Notes: generated by a model not told the origin, from the letters alone. DNA of 39,257 nucleotides from Clostridia bacterium (GCA_017397765.1 JAFQIB010000060.1:1-39257), one strand, 5' to 3'; shown: positions 22,727 through 31,834, counted from the stretch's first letter. Numbers and translations: made by a program.

Positions 22727-23740
22727 TCAGTTGAACCCAAAGATCTTCTGTGCAACGGTGTAGCCCCAGATCATGACCTTGCGGCCCGCCTTGCCCGGCA
22801 GGTGCAGGCAGACGCCCAGCGGACGCCAGCGCAGCGTCCTGTACAGCTCGGGGTGCTCGGCCTTCATGTCCGCCCAGAGCTGCTTCTTCTTGGCCAGGTT
22901 CTCCTCCGTGCCGCTCTTCACGCACAGGATGGAGCTGACGCAGGTCACAATTTCCAGGAAGTTGCGCATGTACTTGCGCTGCTTCACGTTCTCCACCTTG
23001 CTCAGCGGCGTGACAGCGATCATCATCTTGTTCACGCGGATCTGCTGATCGATGCGGCTGATCATGACCTTCTCGTTGACGCTCTGATCGTCGCGGCCGA
23101 TGAAATAGCGGTACAGATCGACGTTCAGATAGGCCAGGGTCTTGACGTGGGTCAGGGGCTTGTAGGCGTAGAGGTTATCCACATAGAAGGTCTTCTTGGG
23201 CAGCGTCAGCCCGCAGTCCAGCAGCAGCTGACGGCGGTAGATCAGCGTATGCATGAGCATATACTGACCGTAGCCGAAGCGGCCGATCTCGTCCCAGGTG
23301 ATGATCTTGCCCTCCGGCAGCGCCTTGGGGAAGCGCACCACATGCTTATGGGCCGCGCCCTCCTTCTCGTAGACATAGTTCGCCACGAGCATATCCAGGC
23401 CGTCATTTTGATGGGCACGCAGGAAATCCAGCACCTTCTTCAGTGCCTCTTCATTCACCCAGTCATCAGAATCCACCACCTTGAAGTACAAGCCGGTGGC
23501 GTTCATCAGGCCATGCATGACGGCGTCGCCGTGGCCGCCGTTCTCCTTATGGACGGCGACACACTGGCCGGGGTACTTCGCGGCGTATTCATCCGCGATC
23601 TCGGCGGTATTGTCCTTCTGGGAGCCGTCGTTGACGATGAGGATTTCGACCTCATCGCCGCCGGTCATCAGGGTTTCGATGCAATGCCGCATATAGGCGG
23701 ACGAGTTATAGCTGGGAATGGCAACGGAAAGCAGCTTCAT
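22727..23740 (-). CDS. Family 2 glycosyltransferase
   Basis: Of 337 residues. The GT-A fold is marked by LSVAIPSYNSSAYMRHCIET, LIVNDGSQKDNT, ENGGHGDAVMHGL and the metal-binding VVDSDDWV. It transfers a sugar from a nucleotide donor, probably to a wall or capsule glycan or a lipid carrier. There are no transmembrane helices; the C-terminal 120 residues are basic and may touch the membrane. The start at 23740 was chosen because AGGAGG lies about 8 bases upstream. It follows glf on the same strand after a 372-base spacer full of hairpins. Possible donors include UDP-galactofuranose made by that neighbour. Confidence 0.9.
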   Translation of the reverse strand: MKLLSVAIPSYNSSAYMRHCIETLMTGGDEVEILIVNDGSQKDNTAEIADEYAAKYPGQCVAVHKENGGHGDAVMHGLMNATGLYFKVVDSDDWVNEEALKKVLDFLRAHQNDGLDMLVANYVYEKEGAAHKHVVRFPKALPEGKIITWDEIGRFGYGQYMLMHTLIYRRQLLLDCGLTLPKKTFYVDNLYAYKPLTHVKTLAYLNVDLYRYFIGRDDQSVNEKVMISRIDQQIRVNKMMIAVTPLSKVENVKQRKYMRNFLEIVTCVSSILCVKSGTEENLAKKKQLWADMKAEHPELYRTLRWRPLGVCLHLPGKAGRKVMIWGYTVAQKIFGFN

Positions 23741-24112
23741 GTGGTTATCCTCCTGTACATGGGCCTCCGGCGGGCAGGGCGCTGCCCTGCACCTGCGAAG
23801 GGTCTTCGACCCTTTCGAAACCCATTTCGCGATTGAGTTGGGTGGTTTCCTTGCGGTTGCGCGCGCGTGTTGATACGGGCAGTGGCGGGGTTGGCTGGCC
23901 GCGCCCTCATGGCGCGGGCTATCGGCCTGTGCGGTCATGCGGCGTTTTTTCTACTGAGCGCGTTGTTGCGTGAGCTTTGGCTCGGATCTGTGAACAAGTT
24001 CACAGAGTCCTCGCGTCGCGCAAAGTTGTCTTCTCTCTCATTGTAGTGAGAGGCGGCCCCCTCCTGCGGAGGGGGACGTGATATACTGCAGCCATCACAG
24101 CCGCCACGCTCA
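23741..24112. other. Intergenic spacer holding at least six hairpins
   Basis: No gene is supported here. Inverted repeats: GCAGGGC/GCCCTGC (23774-23790), AAGGGTC/GACCCTT (23798-23814), CCGCGCC/GGCGCGG (23899-23917), TCTGTGAAC/GTTCACAGA (23987-24006), CTCTCA/TGAGAG (about 24034-24051) and CCCCCTCC/GGAGGGGG (about 24057-24075). None has a clear U-run. Part of the region (23828-23926) is a copy of a dispersed repeat also found near 38804-38900. Confidence 0.6.
23828..23926 (+). repeat. Dispersed intergenic repeat, copy A
   Basis: About 100 bases beginning CGCGATTGAGTTGG and containing the hairpin CCGCGCC-CTCAT-GGCGCGG followed by GGCTA. It resembles 38804-38900 along most of its length. The last base pair of the stem is changed on both sides relative to copy B, while the CTCAT loop is kept. 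Confidence 0.65.
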
Positions 24113-25255
<1,143 letters not shown>

Positions 25256-25290
25256 GGCCTTTCCTCCTCAGAATTTGCATAATCAGAGTT

Positions 25291-25319
25291 ATTATACGAT
25301 AAATCCGCATAATTGGCAA
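25291..25319 (-). promoter_or_regulatory. Promoter of glf
   Basis: On the minus strand TTGCCA (25319-25314), a 17-base spacer and a perfect TATAAT (25296-25291), 35 bases before the start codon. Confidence 0.8.
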
Positions 25320-25415
25320 GCTTTTGTATACAAGCTTCCTGATCACGCAGAAAAAACGCAGGCTGTCACGGGGCAAGCACACAGAAAGAGCCTGTATGAA
25401 AACATTCCCCTCATG

Positions 25416-25457
25416 ACAAAAGCGCGAGCATCCAGCCCCAAAGTGCCGGATGCTCGC
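25416..25457 (-). terminator. Terminator of the SH3-domain protein gene
   Basis: On the minus strand GCGAGCATCC (25457-25448) pairs with GGATGCTCGC (25433-25424), followed by GCTTTTGT. The U-run is modest. Confidence 0.7.
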
Positions 25458-25493
25458 CAATTGATAGAATTTCGGGTTTGTCAATCAAATCAT

Positions 25494-26186
25494 TCATTGT
25501 TCGTTTGCTGGAAGCAGCTCTGTCTCCACTGGTGTAAAAGTGTATTCAACCGTCCAGACAGCCACATTGCCCTTATACCTGCCAGAGTTTTCCGTCACCC
25601 GCAAGGTTTGTGTCACCACAAAGCCATTAGTTATATTCTCAGCGGAAGGCAGGTATGTCAGCTTCTCCATTGCAGTATCCGGCTTGGAGTCTTGCTCGCG
25701 GATACGGGCATAGAGCGTCAGTTCTACATCCGGCGCAACAACGCCCTCCGCTTCTCCTTTTGCAGTGGTTACGCCATTCCATTCATAGTAGTGGGTCCAC
25801 TTCTTGCCCACGCCGTTGGTATCCCGGCAGGCCGCTCTCACCTGTAGACTCATCAGAGTGGCATCAGGGCTCTCCTGCGCTGCCTGAATGCGTTCCGTCT
25901 CAGGGATACTCAGATAGTCAGACAACACGTAACCGGTTTTACCTTTGGCCGTCTCCACCTGATACCAAACGTCACCGTTCTTCTTGATTTCCTCAGCCAG
26001 CACTGTCACACTTTCGCCTTTATCCAGCGTCGCGACTTGTTTGGACTGCGTGGTAGTTTTCTTGCGCATACGAACGCTGAGCGTATTCGCCACGCCCTCG
26101 CAGGGATAGGTCACAGCACTCGCCATCAATGTGGAACTCAACAGCAGGATCAGGGTCAGCAAAACCGCCAGCCAACGTCTGTTCAT
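25494..26186 (-). CDS. Secreted protein with bacterial SH3 domain
   Basis: Of 230 residues. The signal peptide spans residues 1-24 (MNRRWLAVLLTLILLLSSTL, then cleavage after ASA). Residues about 28-93 form an SH3b domain (LSVRMRKKTTTQSKQVATLD and WYQVETAKGKTGYVLSDYLS), the type that binds cell-wall peptides. The C-terminal 120 residues have alternating strand patterns (LQVRAACRDTNGVGKKWTHY and VELTLYARIREQDS) and match no family I know. GGAGG lies 9 bases before the ATG. It is a monocistronic unit with a terminator at 25416-25457. Its GC content is lower than that of its neighbours. Possibly a wall-associated sensor or adhesin. Confidence 0.75.
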   Translation of the reverse strand: MNRRWLAVLLTLILLLSSTLMASAVTYPCEGVANTLSVRMRKKTTTQSKQVATLDKGESVTVLAEEIKKNGDVWYQVETAKGKTGYVLSDYLSIPETERIQAAQESPDATLMSLQVRAACRDTNGVGKKWTHYYEWNGVTTAKGEAEGVVAPDVELTLYARIREQDSKPDTAMEKLTYLPSAENITNGFVVTQTLRVTENSGRYKGNVAVWTVEYTFTPVETELLPANEQ

Positions 26187-26289
26187 GTGTATACCTCCAT
26201 AGCAGATGTTTTATTCCGTCCTATATTGGGGTGCAGATCAGGACAGAAGATACTGCTTAGCTTCAGCGCATTTTCCCTTGCGATCCAGC

Positions 26290-27657
26290 TTACTCCCCCG
26301 CCAGGCGCACCAGCGCGTTGGCGTAGATCTTCGTCGCCAGCAGCATCTTGGGCAGGGTCACATATTCACCGGCCTGATGGGCCAGATCCTCGTCGTCCGG
26401 GAAGGACGCGCCGTAGGCCACGCCCTGCTTGAGCACCTTGGCGTAGGTGCCACCGCCGGTGAACTGGGGCTCGGCAGGGGTGCCGGTCTCCTCGGTGTAG
26501 GCAGCCAGCAGGTTGGACACCAGCTCGCTGTCCGCAGGCACATGATGGGGGGCTTTCTTCTCCACCGTTTCAGGGGTGAAGCCGGGCAGCGCAGCGCGGG
26601 CGTTCGCCTCCAGCTTGTCCAGATCGGCGGTGATCGGTACGCGCATGTCCAGCGTGCAGGTGATCAAGCCGTTTTCCAGATGCAGGATGCCCATGTTGCA
26701 GGTCAGGTGGCCGGAGACCTCATCCTGGCAGGCGCAGCCCAGGGACGCACCGTTGCTCTCCATGCCCACGGCGTCCGCCAGGGTCGCAAAGGCACCCTGA
26801 ACGCCCAGCGCCTTCAGGAGCTTGAGCATCATGCCGATGGCGTTGCGGCGGCCTTCGGGATAGGCACTGTGGCCGGGGATGCCCTCGGCAGTGACCCACA
26901 CTCCCTCGGCGCAAACCTCTGCCGTGTAGGGCAGACCGGTCTTCTCCGCATAGGCAGCGACCTGGGCAGCCAGCTCCTCGCCGCCTGCCAGCAGCGCCTT
27001 CGACTCGCCGGGGATGACGTTCAGGCGCTCGCCGGTGTACAGCTGCTTCACCTGCAGACCTTCCGCCGCGGCGGGCGCAGTCAGAATCATGTGCAGCATG
27101 GCCTTCTCGGTGTTGATCAGCGGGAAGGAAGCATCCGGGGAGAAGCCCACCTCGGGCATATCCGCATGGGCGGCATAGTAATCCATATCCTCCCAACCGC
27201 TCTCCTCGTCGCAGCCCAGGATGAGGCGGATGCTCTTCTTCAGCGGCACGCCGGCCTCCTTGATGGCCTTCATGGCATACAGCGCGCACAGGGCAGGGCC
27301 CTTGTCGTCGCTGGTGCCGCGGCCAATGATCTTATCGCCCACGCGCACGGCGGCAAAGGGATCAACCTCCCAGCCGTCGCCCGCAGGCACCACGTCCAGA
27401 TGGCCCAGCACGGCGATGGCCTCCTCCGATGCGCCGCACAGGGTCGCATCCAGCGCATAGCCGTCAAAGCCGCGGGTCACAAAGCCCTCGGCTTCACAGT
27501 CCGCCAGGGCCATATCATACATCCGGCGGACTTCCTCGCCAAAGGGCGCGCCGGGCACGGCGTCCGTCTTTACAGAGGGCACCTGAATCCAGCGGCTCAG
27601 CTGGGCTGCAAATGCCTCGGCATAGGAATCGATCAGGTCATAGAGCTTCTTGTCCAT
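26290..27657 (-). CDS. pepV: PepV-like M20 dipeptidase
   Basis: Of 455 residues, close to PepV length. Metal-binding and catalytic motifs are AVLGHLDVVPAGDGW, IIGRGTSDDKGPALCALYAM, LGCDEESGWEDMDYY (catalytic EE), FSPDASFPLI and a late GGTYAKVL with PDDEDLAHQAGEYV. It cleaves dipeptides, including beta-Ala and D-amino-acid forms, in the cytosol using two zinc ions. ATG 27657 has GGGAGG about 9 bases upstream; a GTG directly before it is an alternative. It follows the 97-residue gene after 56 bases and probably shares the promoter at 28038-28066. Confidence 0.92.
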   Translation of the reverse strand: MDKKLYDLIDSYAEAFAAQLSRWIQVPSVKTDAVPGAPFGEEVRRMYDMALADCEAEGFVTRGFDGYALDATLCGASEEAIAVLGHLDVVPAGDGWEVDPFAAVRVGDKIIGRGTSDDKGPALCALYAMKAIKEAGVPLKKSIRLILGCDEESGWEDMDYYAAHADMPEVGFSPDASFPLINTEKAMLHMILTAPAAAEGLQVKQLYTGERLNVIPGESKALLAGGEELAAQVAAYAEKTGLPYTAEVCAEGVWVTAEGIPGHSAYPEGRRNAIGMMLKLLKALGVQGAFATLADAVGMESNGASLGCACQDEVSGHLTCNMGILHLENGLITCTLDMRVPITADLDKLEANARAALPGFTPETVEKKAPHHVPADSELVSNLLAAYTEETGTPAEPQFTGGGTYAKVLKQGVAYGASFPDDEDLAHQAGEYVTLPKMLLATKIYANALVRLAGE

Positions 27658-27713
27658 CACGGTGTGCCTCCCTCATTGCTTTTCGTTCTTCGCGGGCAGG
27701 GGTCTGCCGCGGC

Positions 27714-28007
27714 TTAAAAGGCGTTCCTGTAGTCCGTTGATTTCTTTTTCTTCGCATCCGGATCAATGAACTCGATCTCCATGCGCTGGAAGTCGACGGA
27801 TTCCAGAAAATCATCCGGCAGGAATCTTGTCTGCCCGAATTCCTCCCACTCGCGTTCATGCTTGTCCAGCCAGATCGGGCGGCCGATATCAAGCTTGCGG
27901 CAGGCCTCCTCCAGGGCGGTCTGCGGGTCGTCGCGGGTGCAGGGCTCCACATGCTGGCGGTCCATCCGCTGATGCTTGATGGTGCGCAGCCACAGGGCGG
28001 TTGCCAT
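27714..28007 (-). CDS. Conserved small protein of unknown function, 97 residues
   Basis: Of 97 residues, acidic with a basic tail (AKKKKSTDYRNAF). It contains VEPCTRDDPQTALEEACRKL, PIWLDKHEREWEEFG and FLPDDFLESVDFQRMEIEFI, with no signal peptide or membrane segment. I do not recognise the family. The start at 28007 follows AAGGAGG, and a promoter (TTGCAG, 17 bases, CATAAT) lies just upstream, so it begins a transcript that continues into pepV. The linkage suggests a role beside peptide metabolism, but that is only inference. Confidence 0.75.
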   Translation of the reverse strand: MATALWLRTIKHQRMDRQHVEPCTRDDPQTALEEACRKLDIGRPIWLDKHEREWEEFGQTRFLPDDFLESVDFQRMEIEFIDPDAKKKKSTDYRNAF

Positions 28008-28037
28008 AGGGTTCCTCCTTGCGGGGTTGATGTGCAT

Positions 28038-28066
28038 ATTATGCCATGTTTTTCCGATTCCTGCAA
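28038..28066 (-). promoter_or_regulatory. Promoter ahead of the 97-residue gene and pepV
   Basis: On the minus strand TTGCAG (28066-28061), a 17-base spacer and CATAAT (28043-28038), inside the 71-base gap after the first cyclophilin gene. Confidence 0.6.
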
Positions 28067-28078
28067 CAGGCTTCGGCA

Positions 28079-28933
28079 TTATTCCGCAGGCTTTTCGATT
28101 ACGCGGATACTGGTGATCACTGGCTGGTTCTCCCTGGCCACGCTGCCGTTGCCGTCGGTCACAGGGGTGTTGGCGCAAATGGCGTCCACCGTATCGATAC
28201 CGCTGAGCACCCGGCCAAAGGCTGCATAGGCGCCGTCCAGATGGGGGGCGGTCTGATGCATGATGAAGAACTGGCTGGAGGCGCTGTTGGGGGCGCTGGA
28301 GCGGGCCATGGACAGCACGCCGCGCTCATGCTTGATGGGATTGTTCCAGCCGTTCTGGCTGAACTCGCCCTTGATCTGCGCCGCAGAGCCGCCGGTGCCG
28401 TTGCCCTGGGGATCACCGCCCTGCATCATGAAGCCTTCGATAATCCGGTGGAAGGTCAGCCCGTCATAGAAGCCCTCGTTCACCAGCTTGACGAAATTGG
28501 TCACGGTGATGGGCGCGGCGTCCGCATCCAGCTCGGCAACGATGGGCGCATGGCCGGCGATATCAATCTGTACATAATGCTTGCCGGTCAGGGGCGGCGG
28601 GGGCAGAATCGCCTCCACAGCCTGGGCATTCTCCGCCGTCAGGGGCTGGGCCAGCGCCTGCTCAGCTGCGGTGAGCTTGGCGTCCAGCGCCTTCTTTTCC
28701 CCCTGCAGCATCTCCAGCTGCGCCTGGGTCATGTCCAGCACATAGACCACATATTCAACATTTGCCTTCACTTCGGCGATCTCGGTCTCAAGCACCGCGC
28801 GCTCGGCCTCCAGCTCTGCCTTGTAGGCCGTCAGACGTGCCTGCAGCGCCTCCAGATCCACGCTTTCCTCCGCCGCTGCCAGGCAGGGCAGCGCCAGCAG
28901 CAGGCACAGCAGCATTGCAATCAGTTTCTTCAT
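28079..28933 (-). CDS. Exported cyclophilin-type peptidyl-prolyl isomerase with coiled-coil region
   Basis: Of 284 residues. A signal peptide (1-21, MKKLIAMLLCLLLALPCLAA) is followed by a coiled-coil (about 25-100, LQARLTAYKAELEAERAVLE and further), then the cyclophilin domain (about 115-284). Active-site residues are in FHRIIEGFMMQGGDP (Arg, Phe, Met, Gln) and SSQFFIMHQ; the usual Trp/His in the C-terminal part are replaced (HLDGAYAAFG). It probably assists folding of exported proteins at the wall. The C-terminal domain is nearly identical to that of the next gene upstream (28950-29654), a tandem duplication. The two differ in how they are held outside the cell. Confidence 0.92.
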   Translation of the reverse strand: MKKLIAMLLCLLLALPCLAAAEESVDLEALQARLTAYKAELEAERAVLETEIAEVKANVEYVVYVLDMTQAQLEMLQGEKKALDAKLTAAEQALAQPLTAENAQAVEAILPPPPLTGKHYVQIDIAGHAPIVAELDADAAPITVTNFVKLVNEGFYDGLTFHRIIEGFMMQGGDPQGNGTGGSAAQIKGEFSQNGWNNPIKHERGVLSMARSSAPNSASSQFFIMHQTAPHLDGAYAAFGRVLSGIDTVDAICANTPVTDGNGSVARENQPVITSIRVIEKPAE

Positions 28934-28949
28934 GGCGATTCTCTCCTTC

Positions 28950-29654
28950 TTATTCCGCAGGCTTTTCGATCACGCGGATGGACGTGATGACCGGCTGATT
29001 GGCCTTGGCGACGCTGCCGTTGCCGTCGGTCACAGGGGTATTGGCGCAGATGGCGTCCACCGCCTCCATGCCGCTGAGCACATGGCCGAAGGCAGCATAG
29101 GAGCCGTCCAGATGGGGCGCAGCCTCATGCATGATGAAGAACTGGCTGGAGGCGCTGTCCGGCAGCGGGGAGCGGGCCATGGACAGCACACCGCGCTCAT
29201 GGAGGATGGGATTATTCCAGCCATTGGCGGCAAATTCACCCCAGATGGTTTCATCGGAGCCGCCGGTGCCGTTGCCCAGGGGATCGCCGCCCTGGATCAT
29301 GAAGCCGTCAATGATCCGGTGGAAGGTCAGCCCGTCATAGAAGCCTTCCTTCACCAGCTTGACGAAGTTGGTCACGGTGATGGGCGCGGCGTCCGCATCC
29401 AGCTCAGCCGTGATCAGGCCGTAGTCCTGCACGTCGATCTGCACATAGTGCTTGCCGCTCAGGTACTCCCCCTCGGGACGGCCGTCGGCTTTCTTCGCGC
29501 CGCCGCCCAGCACAGCCCACAGGCCAACTGCCGCGGCCAGCAGCACCGCCACGGCGCCGATCAGCATGAACCGCTTTTCCTTCTGTTTCTGCGAAGCCTT
29601 CTTCGCCGCTTCGGCCGCTGCCGCAGCGCGGGCTGCCTGCTTCTGATTTGCCAT
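28950..29654 (-). CDS. Membrane-anchored cyclophilin-type peptidyl-prolyl isomerase
   Basis: Of 234 residues. A strongly basic, alanine-rich cytoplasmic N-terminus (EAAKKASQKQKEKR) precedes one transmembrane helix (about 29-50, LIGAVAVLLAAAVGLWAV). The cyclophilin domain follows outside the cell, with FHRIIDGFMIQGGDP and SSQFFIMHEAAPHLDGSY. It lies 16 bases upstream of its tandem paralogue and 16 bases downstream of the LarA-family gene, so it is part of that operon. The last about 40 codons are very similar in DNA to those of the paralogue, which suggests recent duplication or gene conversion. Confidence 0.92.
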   Translation of the reverse strand: MANQKQAARAAAAAEAAKKASQKQKEKRFMLIGAVAVLLAAAVGLWAVLGGGAKKADGRPEGEYLSGKHYVQIDVQDYGLITAELDADAAPITVTNFVKLVKEGFYDGLTFHRIIDGFMIQGGDPLGNGTGGSDETIWGEFAANGWNNPILHERGVLSMARSPLPDSASSQFFIMHEAAPHLDGSYAAFGHVLSGMEAVDAICANTPVTDGNGSVAKANQPVITSIRVIEKPAE

Positions 29655-29670
29655 TCTTCTCTCCTCCTGT

Positions 29671-30945
29671 TTATTCCTTCGCCATCGGAACGGTATTGGC
29701 CCCGCGGGGCATGACGATCACATGCTGATCCCCGAAGTCCAGCAGCTGCTGCAGCTCCGCCGGATCGGCATGGGGATGCATGTGCATCGCCGTCAGATCC
29801 GCCGCATCCAGCGCAGAAAGCACATGTACCTCGGCGCTGTCTGCGATGGCGACGCACTCATAGAAGATGTAGCCCGCCACCGTGAAGCCCGCGCGCAGGG
29901 CGCTGTCCAGAGTGTTGTCCGGCAGATACCGGCTCCAGCCGAAGAACTCCGCCGGGCCGCCGCCCTCGCGGCATTCGCTGATAAAGACAAGCTTGCCGCC
30001 GGGCTTGACCGCCTGGAAGCCGTTGATCAGGCTCTTGCAGCTCTGGTAGAGGTTGATGTCCTTGGGATAGCCGCCGGCACAGACGACCACAGCGTCCGCC
30101 CTTTGGGGGATCTCCACGCCGTTGAAGGCGTCCACCAGCTGGCAGCTCCTTTCCCAGGCGTGCAGCCAGTGACCGCTGGGCAGCGCCAGGTGCCTGCCCT
30201 GCCCGTCGCAGATCATGTTGATGCCGAACACCGGCCCCACCAGGGCCGCCGCCTCCGCCATATCCTCATGGACGGGGTTGAGGGCCGTCACGCCCAGGCC
30301 GCACAGCGGATTGGGCTGGGGTGCTGCCGGGTCCAGGGCATGGGCATGGTTCTGCATGATCGTCCTGCGGCTGCACACGCCGGGCAGGATGCTCTTGCGG
30401 CCGCCGCCGTAGCCGGCAAAGAAGTGATGCACCGTGCCGCCCAGCAGAATGACCTTCCGGCCCACAACGAGAGGATTCACCTCCACCTCCGTGCCCCGGC
30501 TGGTCACGCCCACACGGACGGTTTCCCCGTCGCAGTCATGGTTGAGGATCTTCACCCGCTCCGCCACATAGGGAGAGGCGATCCTTGCGAATTCCTCCTC
30601 CGTCTGGGCCCGGTGTGTGCCCACCGCCACAAGATACACAATGTGCTCATAGGGCACGCCGCACGTTTCATGCAGATAGTCCAGCAGCAGCGGACAGATC
30701 CGCTCCTGATGCATGTAGGCGCGGGTCACGTCGCTGATCAGGACGGTCACCTGATCCCCGGGCTGCACGATCTCCTTCAGGGGCGCGGCATCCACCGCCT
30801 CCTCCTCCACCGCACGGCGGAAGGCCTCCTTCAGGTCAGCGATGGACGCAGGGGTCACCGATTCGATCACGTCGATTGTCCCCGCCCGCACCGTCAGGGG
30901 CACCGAAGCGCCGCCGTATGCAAAGTCAAACGTTTTTTCCATCAT
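29671..30945 (-). CDS. LarA family nickel-pincer racemase/epimerase-like protein (DUF2088)
   Basis: Of 424 residues, the LarA length. Family features are ISDVTRAYMHQERICPLLL, VAVGTHRAQTEEEFARI (with the histidine equivalent to His108 of Lactobacillus LarA), HHFFAGYGGGRKSILPGVC (equivalent to the His174 and Lys184 region) and MQNHAHALDP. LarA racemises lactate with a nickel-pyridinium cofactor; relatives act on malate and other 2-hydroxy acids, so the substrate is open. The cofactor-synthesis genes larB, larC and larE are not in the window. It lies 4 bases after the S51 peptidase gene and directly before two cyclophilins. AGGAG is 7 bases upstream of the first ATG. Confidence 0.88.
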   Translation of the reverse strand: MMEKTFDFAYGGASVPLTVRAGTIDVIESVTPASIADLKEAFRRAVEEEAVDAAPLKEIVQPGDQVTVLISDVTRAYMHQERICPLLLDYLHETCGVPYEHIVYLVAVGTHRAQTEEEFARIASPYVAERVKILNHDCDGETVRVGVTSRGTEVEVNPLVVGRKVILLGGTVHHFFAGYGGGRKSILPGVCSRRTIMQNHAHALDPAAPQPNPLCGLGVTALNPVHEDMAEAAALVGPVFGINMICDGQGRHLALPSGHWLHAWERSCQLVDAFNGVEIPQRADAVVVCAGGYPKDINLYQSCKSLINGFQAVKPGGKLVFISECREGGGPAEFFGWSRYLPDNTLDSALRAGFTVAGYIFYECVAIADSAEVHVLSALDAADLTAMHMHPHADPAELQQLLDFGDQHVIVMPRGANTVPMAKE

Positions 30946-30949
30946 TGCC

Positions 30950-31702
30950 TCACTCCTGTGAAGTCAGTATCACGGACGCCCCGTCCGCACAGATCTTTTC
31001 CATCACGCCGTTTTGCAGCTTCCAAGCTTCGCCGTACAGGGTGCTTGTCCCCTCTGCCTCCAGGATGTAGCTGCCATCCGGAAGCACATAGAAGGTATGG
31101 CCGCGGCTGTCAGCAAAGGAAATATCCTCAAAGAGCCGCAGTCCGTCCAGGATATTGTCCCTGACCATATTGTAATGGGGCAGGATGTTCTTATCCGTCA
31201 GGCACAGCCCGGGAATGAACCGCCGGTAATCCGGATCAACCGCCTCACCGGGCTCCTCCGGCTGGGCGTAAACGACGTCCGCCGCATTCATGCTGCCGGC
31301 GCTCACGCCCATGATGACCCCCGGATAATCCGCCAGCAGCGCCCGCAGGCCGATCTGCCGGAAGAAGGCGTTTTCCGTGGGCACATGCCCGCCGGACAGC
31401 AGGATCACATCGCTGCTTTGGATCAGCGCTGCCGCCTGCTCCGGGTTGCGGCTGTCCAGCACCGCCCCTGAAGATAAACCCATGCCGTGCCACCGGAAGC
31501 AGCCGGCGAAGGATCGGGCGGTCTCATCGTTGCGCGCATGCGCCTCCGGCCAGGCAGCGATCACCAGGAAGCGTCCGCCGGGCACGACATACCGCCGCAG
31601 ATTCGCCACAAATTCATTGCGCTCAAAATAGATACAGGGCAGATCACAGCCCTGCGGCACATTGTCCTCGCAGGGGCTGGAGGTCAGGAACAGAACCATC
31701 AT
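30950..31702 (-). CDS. Peptidase S51 family protein (PepE/cyanophycinase-like)
   Basis: Of 250 residues. The family core is LLSGGHVPTENAFFRQIGLR (about 102-121) followed by GVIMGVSAGSMNAADVV, with nucleophile Ser134 in GVSAGS. The next histidine, in KNILPHYN, suits the catalytic site. Such serine peptidases cleave aspartyl dipeptides or cyanophycin-like products in the cytosol. The start at 31702 (ATGATG) follows a weak AAAGG; an upstream in-frame start would fall inside the promoter region. It is the first gene of the operon with the LarA-like and cyclophilin genes. Its promoter overlaps that of the divergent M24 aminopeptidase gene. Confidence 0.85.
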   Translation of the reverse strand: MMVLFLTSSPCEDNVPQGCDLPCIYFERNEFVANLRRYVVPGGRFLVIAAWPEAHARNDETARSFAGCFRWHGMGLSSGAVLDSRNPEQAAALIQSSDVILLSGGHVPTENAFFRQIGLRALLADYPGVIMGVSAGSMNAADVVYAQPEEPGEAVDPDYRRFIPGLCLTDKNILPHYNMVRDNILDGLRLFEDISFADSRGHTFYVLPDGSYILEAEGTSTLYGEAWKLQNGVMEKICADGASVILTSQE

Positions 31703-31730
31703 ATCACTGCCTTTCCGGTCGTATTTATGT

Positions 31731-31759
31731 ATTGTATCCCGTTGACGGGGGATTGTCAA
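31731..31759 (-). promoter_or_regulatory. Promoter of the S51-LarA-cyclophilin operon
   Basis: On the minus strand a perfect TTGACA (31759-31754), a 17-base spacer and TACAAT (31736-31731). Its -35 box overlaps that of the divergent promoter at 31753-31781. Confidence 0.85.
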
Positions 31760-31781
31760 GGCAAGGCGCGCGCGGTATAAT
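31753..31781 (+). promoter_or_regulatory. Promoter of the M24 aminopeptidase gene
   Basis: TTGTCA (31753-31758), a 17-base spacer and a perfect TATAAT (31776-31781). The -35 boxes of the two divergent promoters share five positions, so the two cannot easily be occupied at once. Confidence 0.8.
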
Positions 31782-31807
31782 GAACTAACACCCGTTCATC
31801 ACCATCA

Positions 31808-31834
31808 ATTCCTAATTCATCATTCCTAATTCAT
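31808..31834 (+). repeat. Direct repeat ATTCCTAATTCAT in the M24 gene leader
   Basis: The 13-mer occurs at 31808-31820 and 31822-31834, followed by a partial unit (AATTC). It resembles the AATTCC array at the end of glf and lies in the 5' untranslated region. Confidence 0.8.
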
